Below are positions 7,576 through 15,643 of a DNA stretch of 24,786 bases, one piece after another. The notes beneath the pieces were generated by a model. It made no database searches. It was given only the letters and a program-made list of their open reading frames with translations, and had not been told where the DNA came from. Made by a program: the position numbers and the translations under genes. The stretch comes from Planctomycetaceae bacterium (GTDB lineage Bacteria > Planctomycetota > Planctomycetia > Planctomycetales > Planctomycetaceae): contig JAGQQP010000001.1 of NCBI GenBank assembly GCA_020426085.1, positions 1-24,786 on the forward strand. The letters run 5' to 3'. Numbering within the stretch: position 1 is the first letter of the stretch; every line of letters starts with the position of its first letter.

Positions 7576-7827
7576 TTAGAAGCATTTATTCTGAACATGC
7601 ATTGCCAGAAGCTCTTTCAACCGTGAGATATTTGCTTCTTCCTGAGATTTAATTTCTTTCCAGAAACGTCGCAAATCGGCATGTCCTTCTGCATTGGCAA
7701 TATATTGATCGCAGCGCCATAATGCATCCAGTCTCTTACTCAACTCATGAATCATGTCGTGATCATGATCTGCACACCCTTTTGTTTCGCCAATATGTTC
7801 CATCTGCTGTTCGGCTACCATTGTCAT
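7576..7827 (-). CDS. Small helical protein of unknown function (83 aa)
   Basis: An 83-residue hydrophilic, His- and charge-rich protein with no signal peptide. The core CADHDHDMIHELSKRLDALW, then YIANAEGHADLRRFW, then an E/K-rich helix (EEANISRLKELL) predicts two or three alpha helices. I recall similar short conserved hypothetical proteins in bacterial stress clusters, but no function is assigned. The start is strong: AAAGGAG lies seven bases before ATG 7827. Upstream there is a TATACT -10-like hexamer (at about 7889-7894 on the - strand), two AAATCAGGGA direct repeats, and the best copy of the 15-bp palindrome. Hsp20 follows on the same strand after 167 bp, so they probably share a transcript. 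Confidence 0.75.
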   Translation of the reverse strand: MTMVAEQQMEHIGETKGCADHDHDMIHELSKRLDALWRCDQYIANAEGHADLRRFWKEIKSQEEANISRLKELLAMHVQNKCF

Positions 7828-7912
7828 CGTTCACTCCTTTCATCTCGAGTTTGTTTTACAGTGAAAACAATCAGCACTCATTGATGAAAGTATAATTTCT
7901 TGATCAGGAAAG

Positions 7913-7939
7913 AAATCAGGGAGGATTGTAAATCAGGGA
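7913..7939. repeat. Tandem 10-bp direct repeats next to palindrome copy 3
   Basis: AAATCAGGGA occurs at 7913-7922 and again at 7930-7939, a period of 17 bp. The second abuts the palindrome at 7940-7954. Each contains AGGGA, the half-site of the palindrome, so the cluster could hold several regulator monomers on the promoter-proximal side. Confidence 0.45.
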
Positions 7940-7954
7940 TAGGGATTTTCCCTA
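7940..7954. promoter_or_regulatory. 15-bp palindrome, copy 3 (upstream of small-protein/hsp20 genes)
   Basis: The sequence TAGGGATTTTCCCTA has arms TAGGGA and TCCCTA that are perfect inverted repeats around a 3-bp centre. The centre is about 120 bp upstream of the 83-residue gene and about 55 bp upstream of a TATACT -10-like element. This position suits an activator site. It is the most symmetric of the three copies. Confidence 0.55.
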
Positions 7955-8103
7955 TGGCTGCGGTCGGCGCAAAGTTGAATCCACGGAATGAAACAACTGG
8001 TTTTATTTCGAAAGCCCGACCAGTCCCCTGAGATGTTCCTCCATGACTGGTTCACCGGTGCTGTCGTTTTGATTTGTCCCTGGTAATATCAGACCGTAGG
8101 TGA

Positions 8104-11100
8104 TTATTTTTGATTTAATTCAGCCAGCGCCGCTTCAGCCGCCTGACGTTGGCCTGTTGCCACAGAGGGATCTTTCAGCAGTTCCCGATAGACGTTGGCT
8201 GCCTGATCAACCTGATCAGAGGCGGACAGTAAACTCGCCTGCGACAGCATCATTTCGTGACGCCAGACTCCTTTCAGGTCTGCTATCTTAACCAGATCCA
8301 GGACCTGCATTGCCTCGTCATATTTTTTCTGTCGAATCAGGATTCGTATCGCCCCCTGCACGGAACGAAACTGATCCGCAGACCCGATGCGTCCCGCGTT
8401 AATGTAATTCTGCTGATACGCGTCCAGTGCCGACTTGTCGTCTTGCAGATTCATTTCCCGGTTGTTGCCCATCATAACCAGAATACCGGATTTGAGCCGG
8501 GAATCCGGGGTTAACGCGAGTGCCTGTTGAAAATCGGCTTCTGCTTTCTGGCCGTTTTTTAATCCATAATAAGCGCGGGCGCGGACAGAGGCACCAGCTC
8601 CCGCCTGCCAGAAGGGCCACTGATTCAAGTCTTCCTTTTCAAATTGATCGATGACAGCCTGAAAATCTCTCTGGCTTAACAGATTCTCCATCCGGACTGT
8701 TTTTGCAATCGACTCCACCGGAATCTGATCTGCCAGTTGATTGGCACGATCATAGTCTTTCAGCGCACGCGCACAACCTGCGGCATTCTCTAGAGCAGTC
8801 GATTTCTGAATTTCAGTAATCTTCTTTATTTCACTCAATGCCACAAAGGCCTCTTCTGCAGCAGCATATTTTCGTTTTCTGAGCAGCTGATTCGCCGCCC
8901 GATCGGCAATCAGATAATCGGTCACACTCTCATCTGCAGGAAACTGATGTGATAAGCCGCGGTAGAAATGGGCAAATTTCATCGGCTCATGGAAACCAGC
9001 TGTTCCTGTAGGAGCAAAGGCAGAATATTCAGAACCATTTTCGCGAATCCGCTGGCGACAGACATTGATATACCACGGCAGACTCTGGGTTGGCTTGTGA
9101 CCAATGACCTGATGTAGTGGATCATTTTCATCCGACACAACTGGAATTCGGATTTCCGCAGTCCAGTACCCATCGGCAATCTGTGTTGCAACTTCTGCCT
9201 GGGAATCCCAGCGGAACCAGTTGTTTCTGTCCGCCCCGCGATCCAGATCAATCACTGCTCCTTTAGGATTCACTACGATCTGATAATAACTGTGCGACTC
9301 GGTATTCAGCAGTATTTCTACCGCATCACCATACCAGATAGCCTGATCTTCTTTTTTCGTCGTCGTGCTATTGGGTGTTTCCCCCGGAGCTTCTTCGCAG
9401 CGAATCGCAAAATACAGGTCTCTTCCCACCCAGCAGCTCTTGATTGAAGTCCCGTAGATGGGCTGTCGGCCTGTCTGCAGTTCGCGCAACTGACCAGTGG
9501 AAGCAGTGGGAATATTCTTCCACAGTTTGTCGTCAAGTTTACCATCAATCTGAATCTCTCCGCGTGGGTCTCCCACCAGTCTCAGGGTTGGAACCGGGCC
9601 CCGTTTCTGAGCCAGCTGTTTACTCTTGTTTCGCAGCCCGTTCAGATAGAGATCAACCAGCCGAATGCGTTGTCCGTAGACAGATGCTTCGTCAACTGTA
9701 GATTTCGCTGATGCAAACAGATTCAGAGCACGTTCAGCTTTATCACCATCTTTTTCCATTTCCCGCCAGTGGTTTTCACAGTAAGTAAAGAATTCTCGCA
9801 TCGCAGGAGCCGCCGGCCCGTAGAACAGCCGGCAGTATTCATCGAACATTTCCACTGCATTCTGATCTTTACCACCCCAGTACATTCTCGCAGTGAAGTA
9901 AATCAGGAAATGGTTATAGCCAATGGCATTTTCACCGAAATCCATCGTCAACCAGATATCTTCTCCCTGAGACGTCCCTTTGGTGGCGTTGATACTGTCC
10001 CCTAACACTTGAGGAATATAAGCAGGCAGATAGAAACCGCGTCCGGTAAAGGGATAGTTTTCAAAGATAATCACAGGTAGATTCGTCTTCTTCGCCCAGT
10101 CCTGACGCAACTGCGCCAGTTCCTCGCGCGATTCACTGGTGGGCCTGCGTCCTCCAACAATGATTACCTGCAGGTTGGGCTCCAGCTTATCAATATGTAG
10201 CGGCGGCTGGGTATAGGTTCCATATGCGCAATTGGAAATCCGTTTGTCCGGATGGGTTTTGCGAACCTCTTTCGCGACACGATTCACAAAATCCCACACA
10301 TAGTCTGAAAAAGCGCCGCGGTAACCCCGCTCAGGAGTATCTTTACCTTTACAGAGTTCGCACTGGCAGATCGCTGTATATCCGTCAGGAGGCATAACCG
10401 AGACTTCATCCATTTTGAAGTGATCAAACTGGGCACGCACGTATCGCACTGTCTCCTGAAACAGTTCTTCATTCGAGTAACATAACTGATTCAGTCGTTT
10501 ACCCTGCTGGGTGTCACGTTTATCACCATACAACGCAAACCAGTTCGGATGATTTTTCAGCGTGTAATCGTTATGCGTCATATGATCGAGCCCGTGCGCT
10601 GCCTGTCTTCCGTACGGTTCTCTAATTCCCAGCCGCATCCCCCACATCGCCGCATCGCGACCGTAGACAGCGAACCGGAAATTCAACGTTCGCAAGGGAA
10701 AATCAGGTTCGACTACCTGATCAATCTCGGGCAGTTTAATCGTCTTGAGTTCCGGAACGATCTCGCCTAAGTCTCCGGGCAAATACCACCGCACACCCAG
10801 ACTTCTCAGGTATCCGCACACAGCGTTAAATGAGCCTCGTTCATCGAATCCCCAGACGTTGACGTTTCCGTTTTTATCGTCCTTCTGCTCTCCGGGAGTG
10901 CCGAACAGGCTGGTGGCCCCCGTGTAATGCTTGCGCAGTTGAGAATGTGGATACCCCCAGTGTTCGCCCGTGATTTCATCCCAGGCTTCCTGCATTTTGC
11001 CGCTGGCGATATCATTATTACTACGTGGCCAGGGTTCAATGGGAACAAAATCGGTGTCATCGCCGATCAGTGCCAGCCAGTTTTTTCCGGAAACGATCCG

Positions 11101-11409
11101 ATAGGCACCATATTTTAACCCCTCTGCAGTGATCCCCAGTTTTTGTGTATGAGTACTGCTGCCGATATAAATTTTAACCGGATAATCTGCAGTTGGTTCA
11201 TCAACGATTTTTAATTTCGCACCCGATATTTTTTCCAGATAGGTTTGCATCTCCTGTGCTGCCAGACGTGTTGTGCGGGATGGCTGTGCGGAAATCACAA
11301 TCTCTGCCCGAGGTTGACCGTTCTCGATCAGAAATGGTTCAGCGGCCAATAACGGAGCCGGAAGGAACAGCAGGAATGAAAAAACAGAAAACAGGCCGTT
11401 TTTGAACAT
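8104..11409 (-). CDS. Secreted DUF4838 protein with sugar-binding (CBM9-like) and TPR regions
   Basis: A 1101-residue secreted protein. I start it at ATG 11409, where a clear signal peptide begins (MFKNGLFSVFSFLLF, cleavage near LLA-AE at 22). The frame is open a further 61 codons upstream, but those residues are Cys/Arg-rich and unlike a secreted protein. Residues about 30-110 resemble the alpha-glucuronidase/hexosaminidase N-terminal domain. Residues about 185-560 are the DUF4838 core (GFDERGSFNAVCGYLRSLGVRWYLPG, and a CxCxxC at 348-353). A beta-rich CBM9/DOMON-like domain spans about 610-820 (IDGKLDDKLW, then YGDAVEILL). TPR-like helices fill about 830-1101. The family is thought to be carbohydrate-active, but its reaction is not established. 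It is transcribed divergently from the ceramidase-like gene. Confidence 0.88.
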   Translation of the reverse strand: MFKNGLFSVFSFLLFLPAPLLAAEPFLIENGQPRAEIVISAQPSRTTRLAAQEMQTYLEKISGAKLKIVDEPTADYPVKIYIGSSTHTQKLGITAEGLKYGAYRIVSGKNWLALIGDDTDFVPIEPWPRSNNDIASGKMQEAWDEITGEHWGYPHSQLRKHYTGATSLFGTPGEQKDDKNGNVNVWGFDERGSFNAVCGYLRSLGVRWYLPGDLGEIVPELKTIKLPEIDQVVEPDFPLRTLNFRFAVYGRDAAMWGMRLGIREPYGRQAAHGLDHMTHNDYTLKNHPNWFALYGDKRDTQQGKRLNQLCYSNEELFQETVRYVRAQFDHFKMDEVSVMPPDGYTAICQCELCKGKDTPERGYRGAFSDYVWDFVNRVAKEVRKTHPDKRISNCAYGTYTQPPLHIDKLEPNLQVIIVGGRRPTSESREELAQLRQDWAKKTNLPVIIFENYPFTGRGFYLPAYIPQVLGDSINATKGTSQGEDIWLTMDFGENAIGYNHFLIYFTARMYWGGKDQNAVEMFDEYCRLFYGPAAPAMREFFTYCENHWREMEKDGDKAERALNLFASAKSTVDEASVYGQRIRLVDLYLNGLRNKSKQLAQKRGPVPTLRLVGDPRGEIQIDGKLDDKLWKNIPTASTGQLRELQTGRQPIYGTSIKSCWVGRDLYFAIRCEEAPGETPNSTTTKKEDQAIWYGDAVEILLNTESHSYYQIVVNPKGAVIDLDRGADRNNWFRWDSQAEVATQIADGYWTAEIRIPVVSDENDPLHQVIGHKPTQSLPWYINVCRQRIRENGSEYSAFAPTGTAGFHEPMKFAHFYRGLSHQFPADESVTDYLIADRAANQLLRKRKYAAAEEAFVALSEIKKITEIQKSTALENAAGCARALKDYDRANQLADQIPVESIAKTVRMENLLSQRDFQAVIDQFEKEDLNQWPFWQAGAGASVRARAYYGLKNGQKAEADFQQALALTPDSRLKSGILVMMGNNREMNLQDDKSALDAYQQNYINAGRIGSADQFRSVQGAIRILIRQKKYDEAMQVLDLVKIADLKGVWRHEMMLSQASLLSASDQVDQAANVYRELLKDPSVATGQRQAAEAALAELNQK

Positions 11410-11604
11410 GGTAATACCTATCTGTCTTGCTGGGATGTTGAATCTTTGCCTCTCATTTTGCAGTTCTGCCTGATAAAACTCAAGTACTTTGTTTCGACAG
11501 ACAGACTCCCTGGCACAGCATGCCCGAAATCTACCTGAATCTGGCAAGCTGGAATGCGATTGTTTACAATAATTTTTATAACTCATTGCCACCTGCCAGC
11601 CTGC

Positions 11605-11617
11605 CTGATTAGATCAG
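11605..11617. promoter_or_regulatory. 13-bp hyphenated palindrome in the divergent promoter region
   Basis: CTGATTAGATCAG has perfect CTGAT/ATCAG arms around TAG. It is 62-74 bp upstream of the ceramidase-like start and about 200 bp upstream of the DUF4838 start, so it could be an operator. Only one copy was noticed, and chance is possible. Confidence 0.25.
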
Positions 11618-11678
11618 CCAACCTGAGAAAGACTGAAACCCGCTCTTCAGTATCACCCGTTTCTATGAAAGACATGCC

Positions 11679-13163
11679 ATGACCAGTCATAGCTTAAAAC
11701 AAATTTCATTCGTTGCTCTAATAGCCGTATTCTGGTTCATTTCCGCTGCTACCGGTTCTGCTGCCGAAAAACAGACCGTTTTCAAGGCCGGAGCCGCAAC
11801 CAGTAATATCACGCCTCCCCTGGGCCAACCGATTGTGGGTGGCTGGAATCCAATCCCGGCGACTCAGGTTCATGACGAACTGCATGCACGGAGCATCGTA
11901 CTCGATGACGGCCAGACCCGACTGGCCATCGTTTTATGCGATAATGTCGGCATTCCGGAATCTGTTTTTGATCTGGCCAAGGAACAGGCACACAAAGCGA
12001 CCGGCATTCCCAAATCTCACATACTGCTGGCTTCCACGCACACTCACTCCGCTACCACAGCACGAGGGCCTTCCAAGGTCATTCGTGAGACAGAATTCAC
12101 AGAATACCAGAAATTTCTCGCAAACCGGATCTCCGACAGCATTCGTCGGGCTTTATTTCAACTGGAACCGGCCCGAATTGGCTGGGGAAAGATTGACGAA
12201 CCCTCCGAAGTCCACAATCGCCGCTGGTTTGTCAATGAGACGAGTCTTCTGACCAATCCGTTTGGAGGCATCGATCGGGTACGCATGAATCCACCGCGGG
12301 GCCACAAAGCACTGGACCGCCCAGCAGGCCCGACCGATCCGGAGATCAGCTTTATCTCGATCCAAAGCCTGGACCAGCGTCCCATTGCTTTGCTCGCTAA
12401 TTATTCATTGCATTACGTGGGTGGGGTTCGCTCCGGTGAAATTTCAGCAGACTACTTTGGATACTTTGCACGGATCATCACCCAAAAACTGCATGCGGAA
12501 AATCAGCATCCGCCGTTTGTCGGGATCTTATCCAATGGAACCAGTGGTGATGTCAACAATATCAACTTTACCCAGAAAAATGGCCGTCGCTACAAACAGT
12601 ACGAGAAGATGCAGGAAGTCGCAGAAAAAGTAGCCAGTCGGGTTCAGGAAGCGCATCAAAATATCAAATTTCATGACTGGGTACCCCTTGGCGCAGCAAC
12701 TGCCAGCCTGCCTCTGAAACTCAGAAAACCGACTCCGGAAATGCAGGAACATTTTGCGAAAGTGATGTCCGCTCCCAAAGATAAATCGCGCACACGTCAC
12801 TCTCGCGAAGAAATTTATGCGGAACGAATTGCCGGTCTGAAAGGTGCTCCCGATGAAATCAAGATCCCGCTTCAGGCAATTCGCATCGGTGATCTCGGCA
12901 TCGCTGCGATTCCTTTCGAAACCTTCACGGAGACAGGGCTGGAACTGAAAGAGCGCAGCCCCTTCGCTGAAACCTTTACTATTGAACTCGCAAATGGCTC
13001 CTTCGGGTATTTACCAACGCCGGAACAACATCGCTGGGGAGGTTACGAAACCTGGCTGGGAACCAATTATGTCGAAACCGATGCATCCACAAAAATCGTC
13101 TCTACTCTACTGGACCTGTTTCAATCGCTGAAAAACAAACAGCTGTCCACGCAGGTAAAGTAA
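11679..13163 (+). CDS. Secreted neutral/alkaline ceramidase-like protein
   Basis: A 494-residue exported protein related to the N-terminal catalytic domain of neutral/alkaline non-lysosomal ceramidases, which are zinc amidohydrolases. The signal peptide spans about 1-29 (cleavage near GSA-AE). FKAGAATSNITPPLG is the typical N-terminal motif. ASTHTHSA (118-125) carries the first zinc-binding His residues (H121 and H123), LHY (about 245) is another His, and SNGTSGDVN is the conserved glycine loop. It lacks the C-terminal Ig-like domain of true ceramidases, as is common in planctomycete members, whose substrate is unknown. Amide or glycan substrates other than ceramide are possible. No strong ribosome-binding site precedes ATG 11679. 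It is divergent from the DUF4838 gene and ends at a bidirectional terminator. Confidence 0.87.
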   Translation: MTSHSLKQISFVALIAVFWFISAATGSAAEKQTVFKAGAATSNITPPLGQPIVGGWNPIPATQVHDELHARSIVLDDGQTRLAIVLCDNVGIPESVFDLAKEQAHKATGIPKSHILLASTHTHSATTARGPSKVIRETEFTEYQKFLANRISDSIRRALFQLEPARIGWGKIDEPSEVHNRRWFVNETSLLTNPFGGIDRVRMNPPRGHKALDRPAGPTDPEISFISIQSLDQRPIALLANYSLHYVGGVRSGEISADYFGYFARIITQKLHAENQHPPFVGILSNGTSGDVNNINFTQKNGRRYKQYEKMQEVAEKVASRVQEAHQNIKFHDWVPLGAATASLPLKLRKPTPEMQEHFAKVMSAPKDKSRTRHSREEIYAERIAGLKGAPDEIKIPLQAIRIGDLGIAAIPFETFTETGLELKERSPFAETFTIELANGSFGYLPTPEQHRWGGYETWLGTNYVETDASTKIVSTLLDLFQSLKNKQLSTQVK

Positions 13164-13172
13164 TTGAGAATC

Positions 13173-13212
13173 AAAAAAACGGATGATCTGAAATCACCCA
13201 GATCATCCGTTT
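13173..13212. terminator. Bidirectional rho-independent terminator
   Basis: A perfect 14-bp stem AAACGGATGATCTG / CAGATCATCCGTTT (13177-13190 and 13199-13212) has an 8-nt loop. It is preceded by a run of A (T on the - strand, giving seven T after the - strand stem) and followed by TTCTCTT on the + strand. It lies between the convergent ceramidase-like and Gly-rich genes and should serve both. Confidence 0.88.
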
Positions 13213-13242
13213 CTCTTAATTGATACTGCCGATTAAATTCGA

Positions 13243-14670
13243 TCAGTTGGATTGATTACCATTGCCCTCGGGCTCCGGCAGACGTACCAGCATCCAGGTT
13301 TGCGTCTTTTCGGCATTAAAGTGCACGAGCACATCGGTCTGATCTTTCGTCAGATTGTAAATCCCGGTTTCCATCACCAGATTGGGATTCGAGCCATCGG
13401 AGAAATGCCAGGACGCACGCTGGTTTTCTTTCTCAACCATACCTTCCACAGGATGTGATACCTGCGTGATATCGTTATAGAAGGTGCCAGCGATGACTCC
13501 ATCCTTGTTGACTGCCAACTGTAAAACCATATTGGTTTCTTCCGAATCTGCATTGGTGATGGCATAGACCCCCAGTGGCATCCAGTCAGTCTGGTCATCT
13601 GAAGCCGCATTTTCCGGAACCGAATCTGCCAGAGTTACAGCTTGCTGATAATATTCATCGGCAGTCGCGACTGGCTGATCGCCATAATAGACTGAGTTAT
13701 CCTGGTAATAAATATTCTCTCCATAATCATAATAGGAGGGAGTGCTCCACCAGCCAGCAAACCAGCCTGTTAAAGCAACTGCAGTGACAGGTCGCCACCA
13801 GTAACCTACGGGATATCGCCCCCAGCCATGCTGAAAGCGCCAGGCGGGACTGTTCCAACCGGGACGAGTCGCCCACCATGAACGGTTAAACGCATTCACA
13901 TGCCGTCCGTTCCAGTTATTCCTGACGTTATTCCCAACACGAACATTGTTCCTGTTGATCTCGTTGATAGAGATATTATTTTTACCAGGTCCTCGGTTAT
14001 TTACGATGTTGATGTTATTCCGATCGCCACTGCCGGGCCGATTGACAATATCGGGGCGATTTCCATTCCCGGGCCGATTACCGATTCCCGGGCGGTTACC
14101 ATCCCCCGGGCGATTACCGTTTCCAGGACGGTTACCAATTACTGGGGGTTTACCACTGCCAGGTCGGTTCACAATATCAGAACCATTTCCGATTTCCGGA
14201 CGATTGCCGCTTCCGGGTCGATTTCCTGAACCGCCATTCCCTGGCAAATGGAGAAATTCCTGCAGTTGTCCCTGACTGGGACGACTCCCAAAATCGGGTC
14301 GATTACCGTTGCCAGGTCGGTTATTCAGATTCGGGCGATTTCCTCCACCAGGATTATTTCCAATGTTGGGGCGGTTATTGCCACTGGGACGATTGCTGAG
14401 ATTCGGACGGTTTCCACCAGAGGGACGATTATTTAGATTTGGTCGGCTCCCCCCACTGGGCCGGCTGGTTGGTCGCGAAACAGAGGGCCTGCTCATCGAA
14501 GGGCTGCGGCCACCTCCTCCTCCGCCACTAAAACTGCGCCCTCCGCCTCCACCACCACCAAAACTACGACCACCTCCACCACCTCCGCGACCGCCGCGGG
14601 CATAAAGGTCTTCGGAAATGAGAGAGAGGGATAGTATTCCCACAAGTATTGCAATACAGGGAGTTTTCAT
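13243..14670 (-). CDS. Exported Gly/Arg/Asn/Pro-repeat protein
   Basis: A 475-residue exported protein. The start is ATG 14670 with AGGTGAG eight bases upstream. A farther ATG at 14694 adds eight residues and lacks a site. A signal peptide (about 1-24, ending near LYARGG) leads to Gly runs punctuated by RSF/RSP (25-60), then about 25 degenerate NRPG/NRPN/NRPD-type repeats (about 70-230). A Trp/Tyr-rich segment (RSWWATRPGW, YPVGYWWRP) with a hydrophobic stretch (TAVALTGWFAGWW) follows. A C-terminal beta-rich domain (about 340-470) resembles the one in its planctomycete relatives, sometimes labelled mu-protocadherin-like. Function is unknown; an envelope or extracellular structural role is inferred. 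It lies 67 bp after the SgcJ/EcaC-family gene, probably in one operon. Confidence 0.8.
   Translation of the reverse strand: MKTPCIAILVGILSLSLISEDLYARGGRGGGGGGRSFGGGGGGGRSFSGGGGGGRSPSMSRPSVSRPTSRPSGGSRPNLNNRPSGGNRPNLSNRPSGNNRPNIGNNPGGGNRPNLNNRPGNGNRPDFGSRPSQGQLQEFLHLPGNGGSGNRPGSGNRPEIGNGSDIVNRPGSGKPPVIGNRPGNGNRPGDGNRPGIGNRPGNGNRPDIVNRPGSGDRNNINIVNNRGPGKNNISINEINRNNVRVGNNVRNNWNGRHVNAFNRSWWATRPGWNSPAWRFQHGWGRYPVGYWWRPVTAVALTGWFAGWWSTPSYYDYGENIYYQDNSVYYGDQPVATADEYYQQAVTLADSVPENAASDDQTDWMPLGVYAITNADSEETNMVLQLAVNKDGVIAGTFYNDITQVSHPVEGMVEKENQRASWHFSDGSNPNLVMETGIYNLTKDQTDVLVHFNAEKTQTWMLVRLPEPEGNGNQSN
14020..14480 (-). repeat. Coding tandem repeats (NRPG/NRPN units)
   Basis: Degenerate 9-24-bp units encode N-R-P-G/N/D-x-G/N-N/S steps within the Gly-rich protein. 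Codons vary between units, so the protein pattern is better kept than the DNA. It has no spacers and is not a CRISPR array. Confidence 0.7.
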
Positions 14671-14737
14671 AATTGTCTCACCTTTGAAAAACATAAAATA
14701 TTGATCGCTTTAACGGATGCTGTCGTATTCTGTTTCT

Positions 14738-15643
14738 TTATTGTTGACGCACCACAGTAATTTCATCGATTCCGGGAAGCAGAATCCCATCGACTTCTCG
14801 CCCGAGGGAACGAAATTTAAACGTATCGTCATCCACTTTTGTCATGATATTGATTCCAGAGGCTTTTTCGCCGTTGGCCAGAACCTGCAGCGTGCGAATC
14901 GTCCACTGGTTTTCCTTCTGTGACCACATGCCGACCCCGAAACCACCTTCTGAATCAAACAACCAGGAACGAATTGTCTGTTTATCAGGATCCCAGCCAA
15001 TAATCTGGGTTCCTTCCATCTCCACTCGATCTTCAATATGCACTTTGAATGAACGTGTGATGAAGTTTTTGTTTTTCGTCCAGCGGCAGATGGTTTCTAT
15101 TGTCGCATCATCACCGGCATCAACCCATGTTCCAATCATCCACTCCAGTGGCTTGAGCTGTTCATAATGTGATTGTGGTACGATCACTTCGGTTTCTTTG
15201 ACACTGTCCAACTTCCATCCTGCAGGAGTTTTTACATGAACCGCCGCATATTCAGTGACATCCGGCTCTTTGTCAGGTGACATTACTCTGGCAACCCCTT
15301 CCTCAATGGCAACACCTGGAGAAAGAAACTGAATTCCCACACTATCGAGCTCAATCTTTACATTCGGAGTCGCTTTGAAATACTCAGTAAAGCTTTTTAC
15401 CAGGGCATCTTGTCCGGTTAAGGTTTCGCCTCCTGGAGTCACAAATTCTCCAGTCGGAGTCCAGTGTGCAGCGACGGCTTTCGCATCGCCTTTGTCAAAT
15501 GCGGTTTTGTAAGAATCAATCGCTGCGCGAATCGCAGTCTCGTCTGCGGAGGGAGCTGCCGTACTGGAATCAGTATCTGCAGCAGAAGCTGACACACCTC
15601 CCCAGAACAAACATAACATCAGCAAATTCATGTAACGCATCAT
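14738..15643 (-). CDS. Secreted SgcJ/EcaC-family NTF2-like protein
   Basis: A 301-residue exported protein with a signal peptide (MMRYMNLLMLCLFWGG, cleavage near ASA-AD). An SnoaL/NTF2-like domain follows (about 33-155: AIRAAIDSYKTAFDKGDAKAVAAHW, then VTPGGETLTG). A second beta-rich domain starts at LKPLEWMIGTWVD and resembles DUF1579-type lipocalin-like domains. NTF2-like folds often bind small ligands, and no catalytic set is recognisable. The start is ATG 15643 (or the adjacent ATG 15640), with GGAG five or eight bases upstream. A frame extension to 15703 has no ribosome-binding site and would hide the signal peptide. It precedes the Gly-rich protein gene by 67 bp, a pairing I recall from other planctomycetes. 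Confidence 0.83.
   Translation of the reverse strand: MMRYMNLLMLCLFWGGVSASAADTDSSTAAPSADETAIRAAIDSYKTAFDKGDAKAVAAHWTPTGEFVTPGGETLTGQDALVKSFTEYFKATPNVKIELDSVGIQFLSPGVAIEEGVARVMSPDKEPDVTEYAAVHVKTPAGWKLDSVKETEVIVPQSHYEQLKPLEWMIGTWVDAGDDATIETICRWTKNKNFITRSFKVHIEDRVEMEGTQIIGWDPDKQTIRSWLFDSEGGFGVGMWSQKENQWTIRTLQVLANGEKASGINIMTKVDDDTFKFRSLGREVDGILLPGIDEITVVRQQ

Noticed and set aside
11410..11592. 61-residue N-terminal extension of the DUF4838 protein
   Set aside because: The internal ATG at 11409 begins a clean signal peptide; the extension would bury it and has unusual Cys/Arg-rich composition.
14020..14600. Repeat array that could be taken for CRISPR, and long + strand frames across it
   Set aside because: The units are degenerate coding repeats without unique spacers. 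The + strand frames are mirror images of the low-complexity - strand gene.
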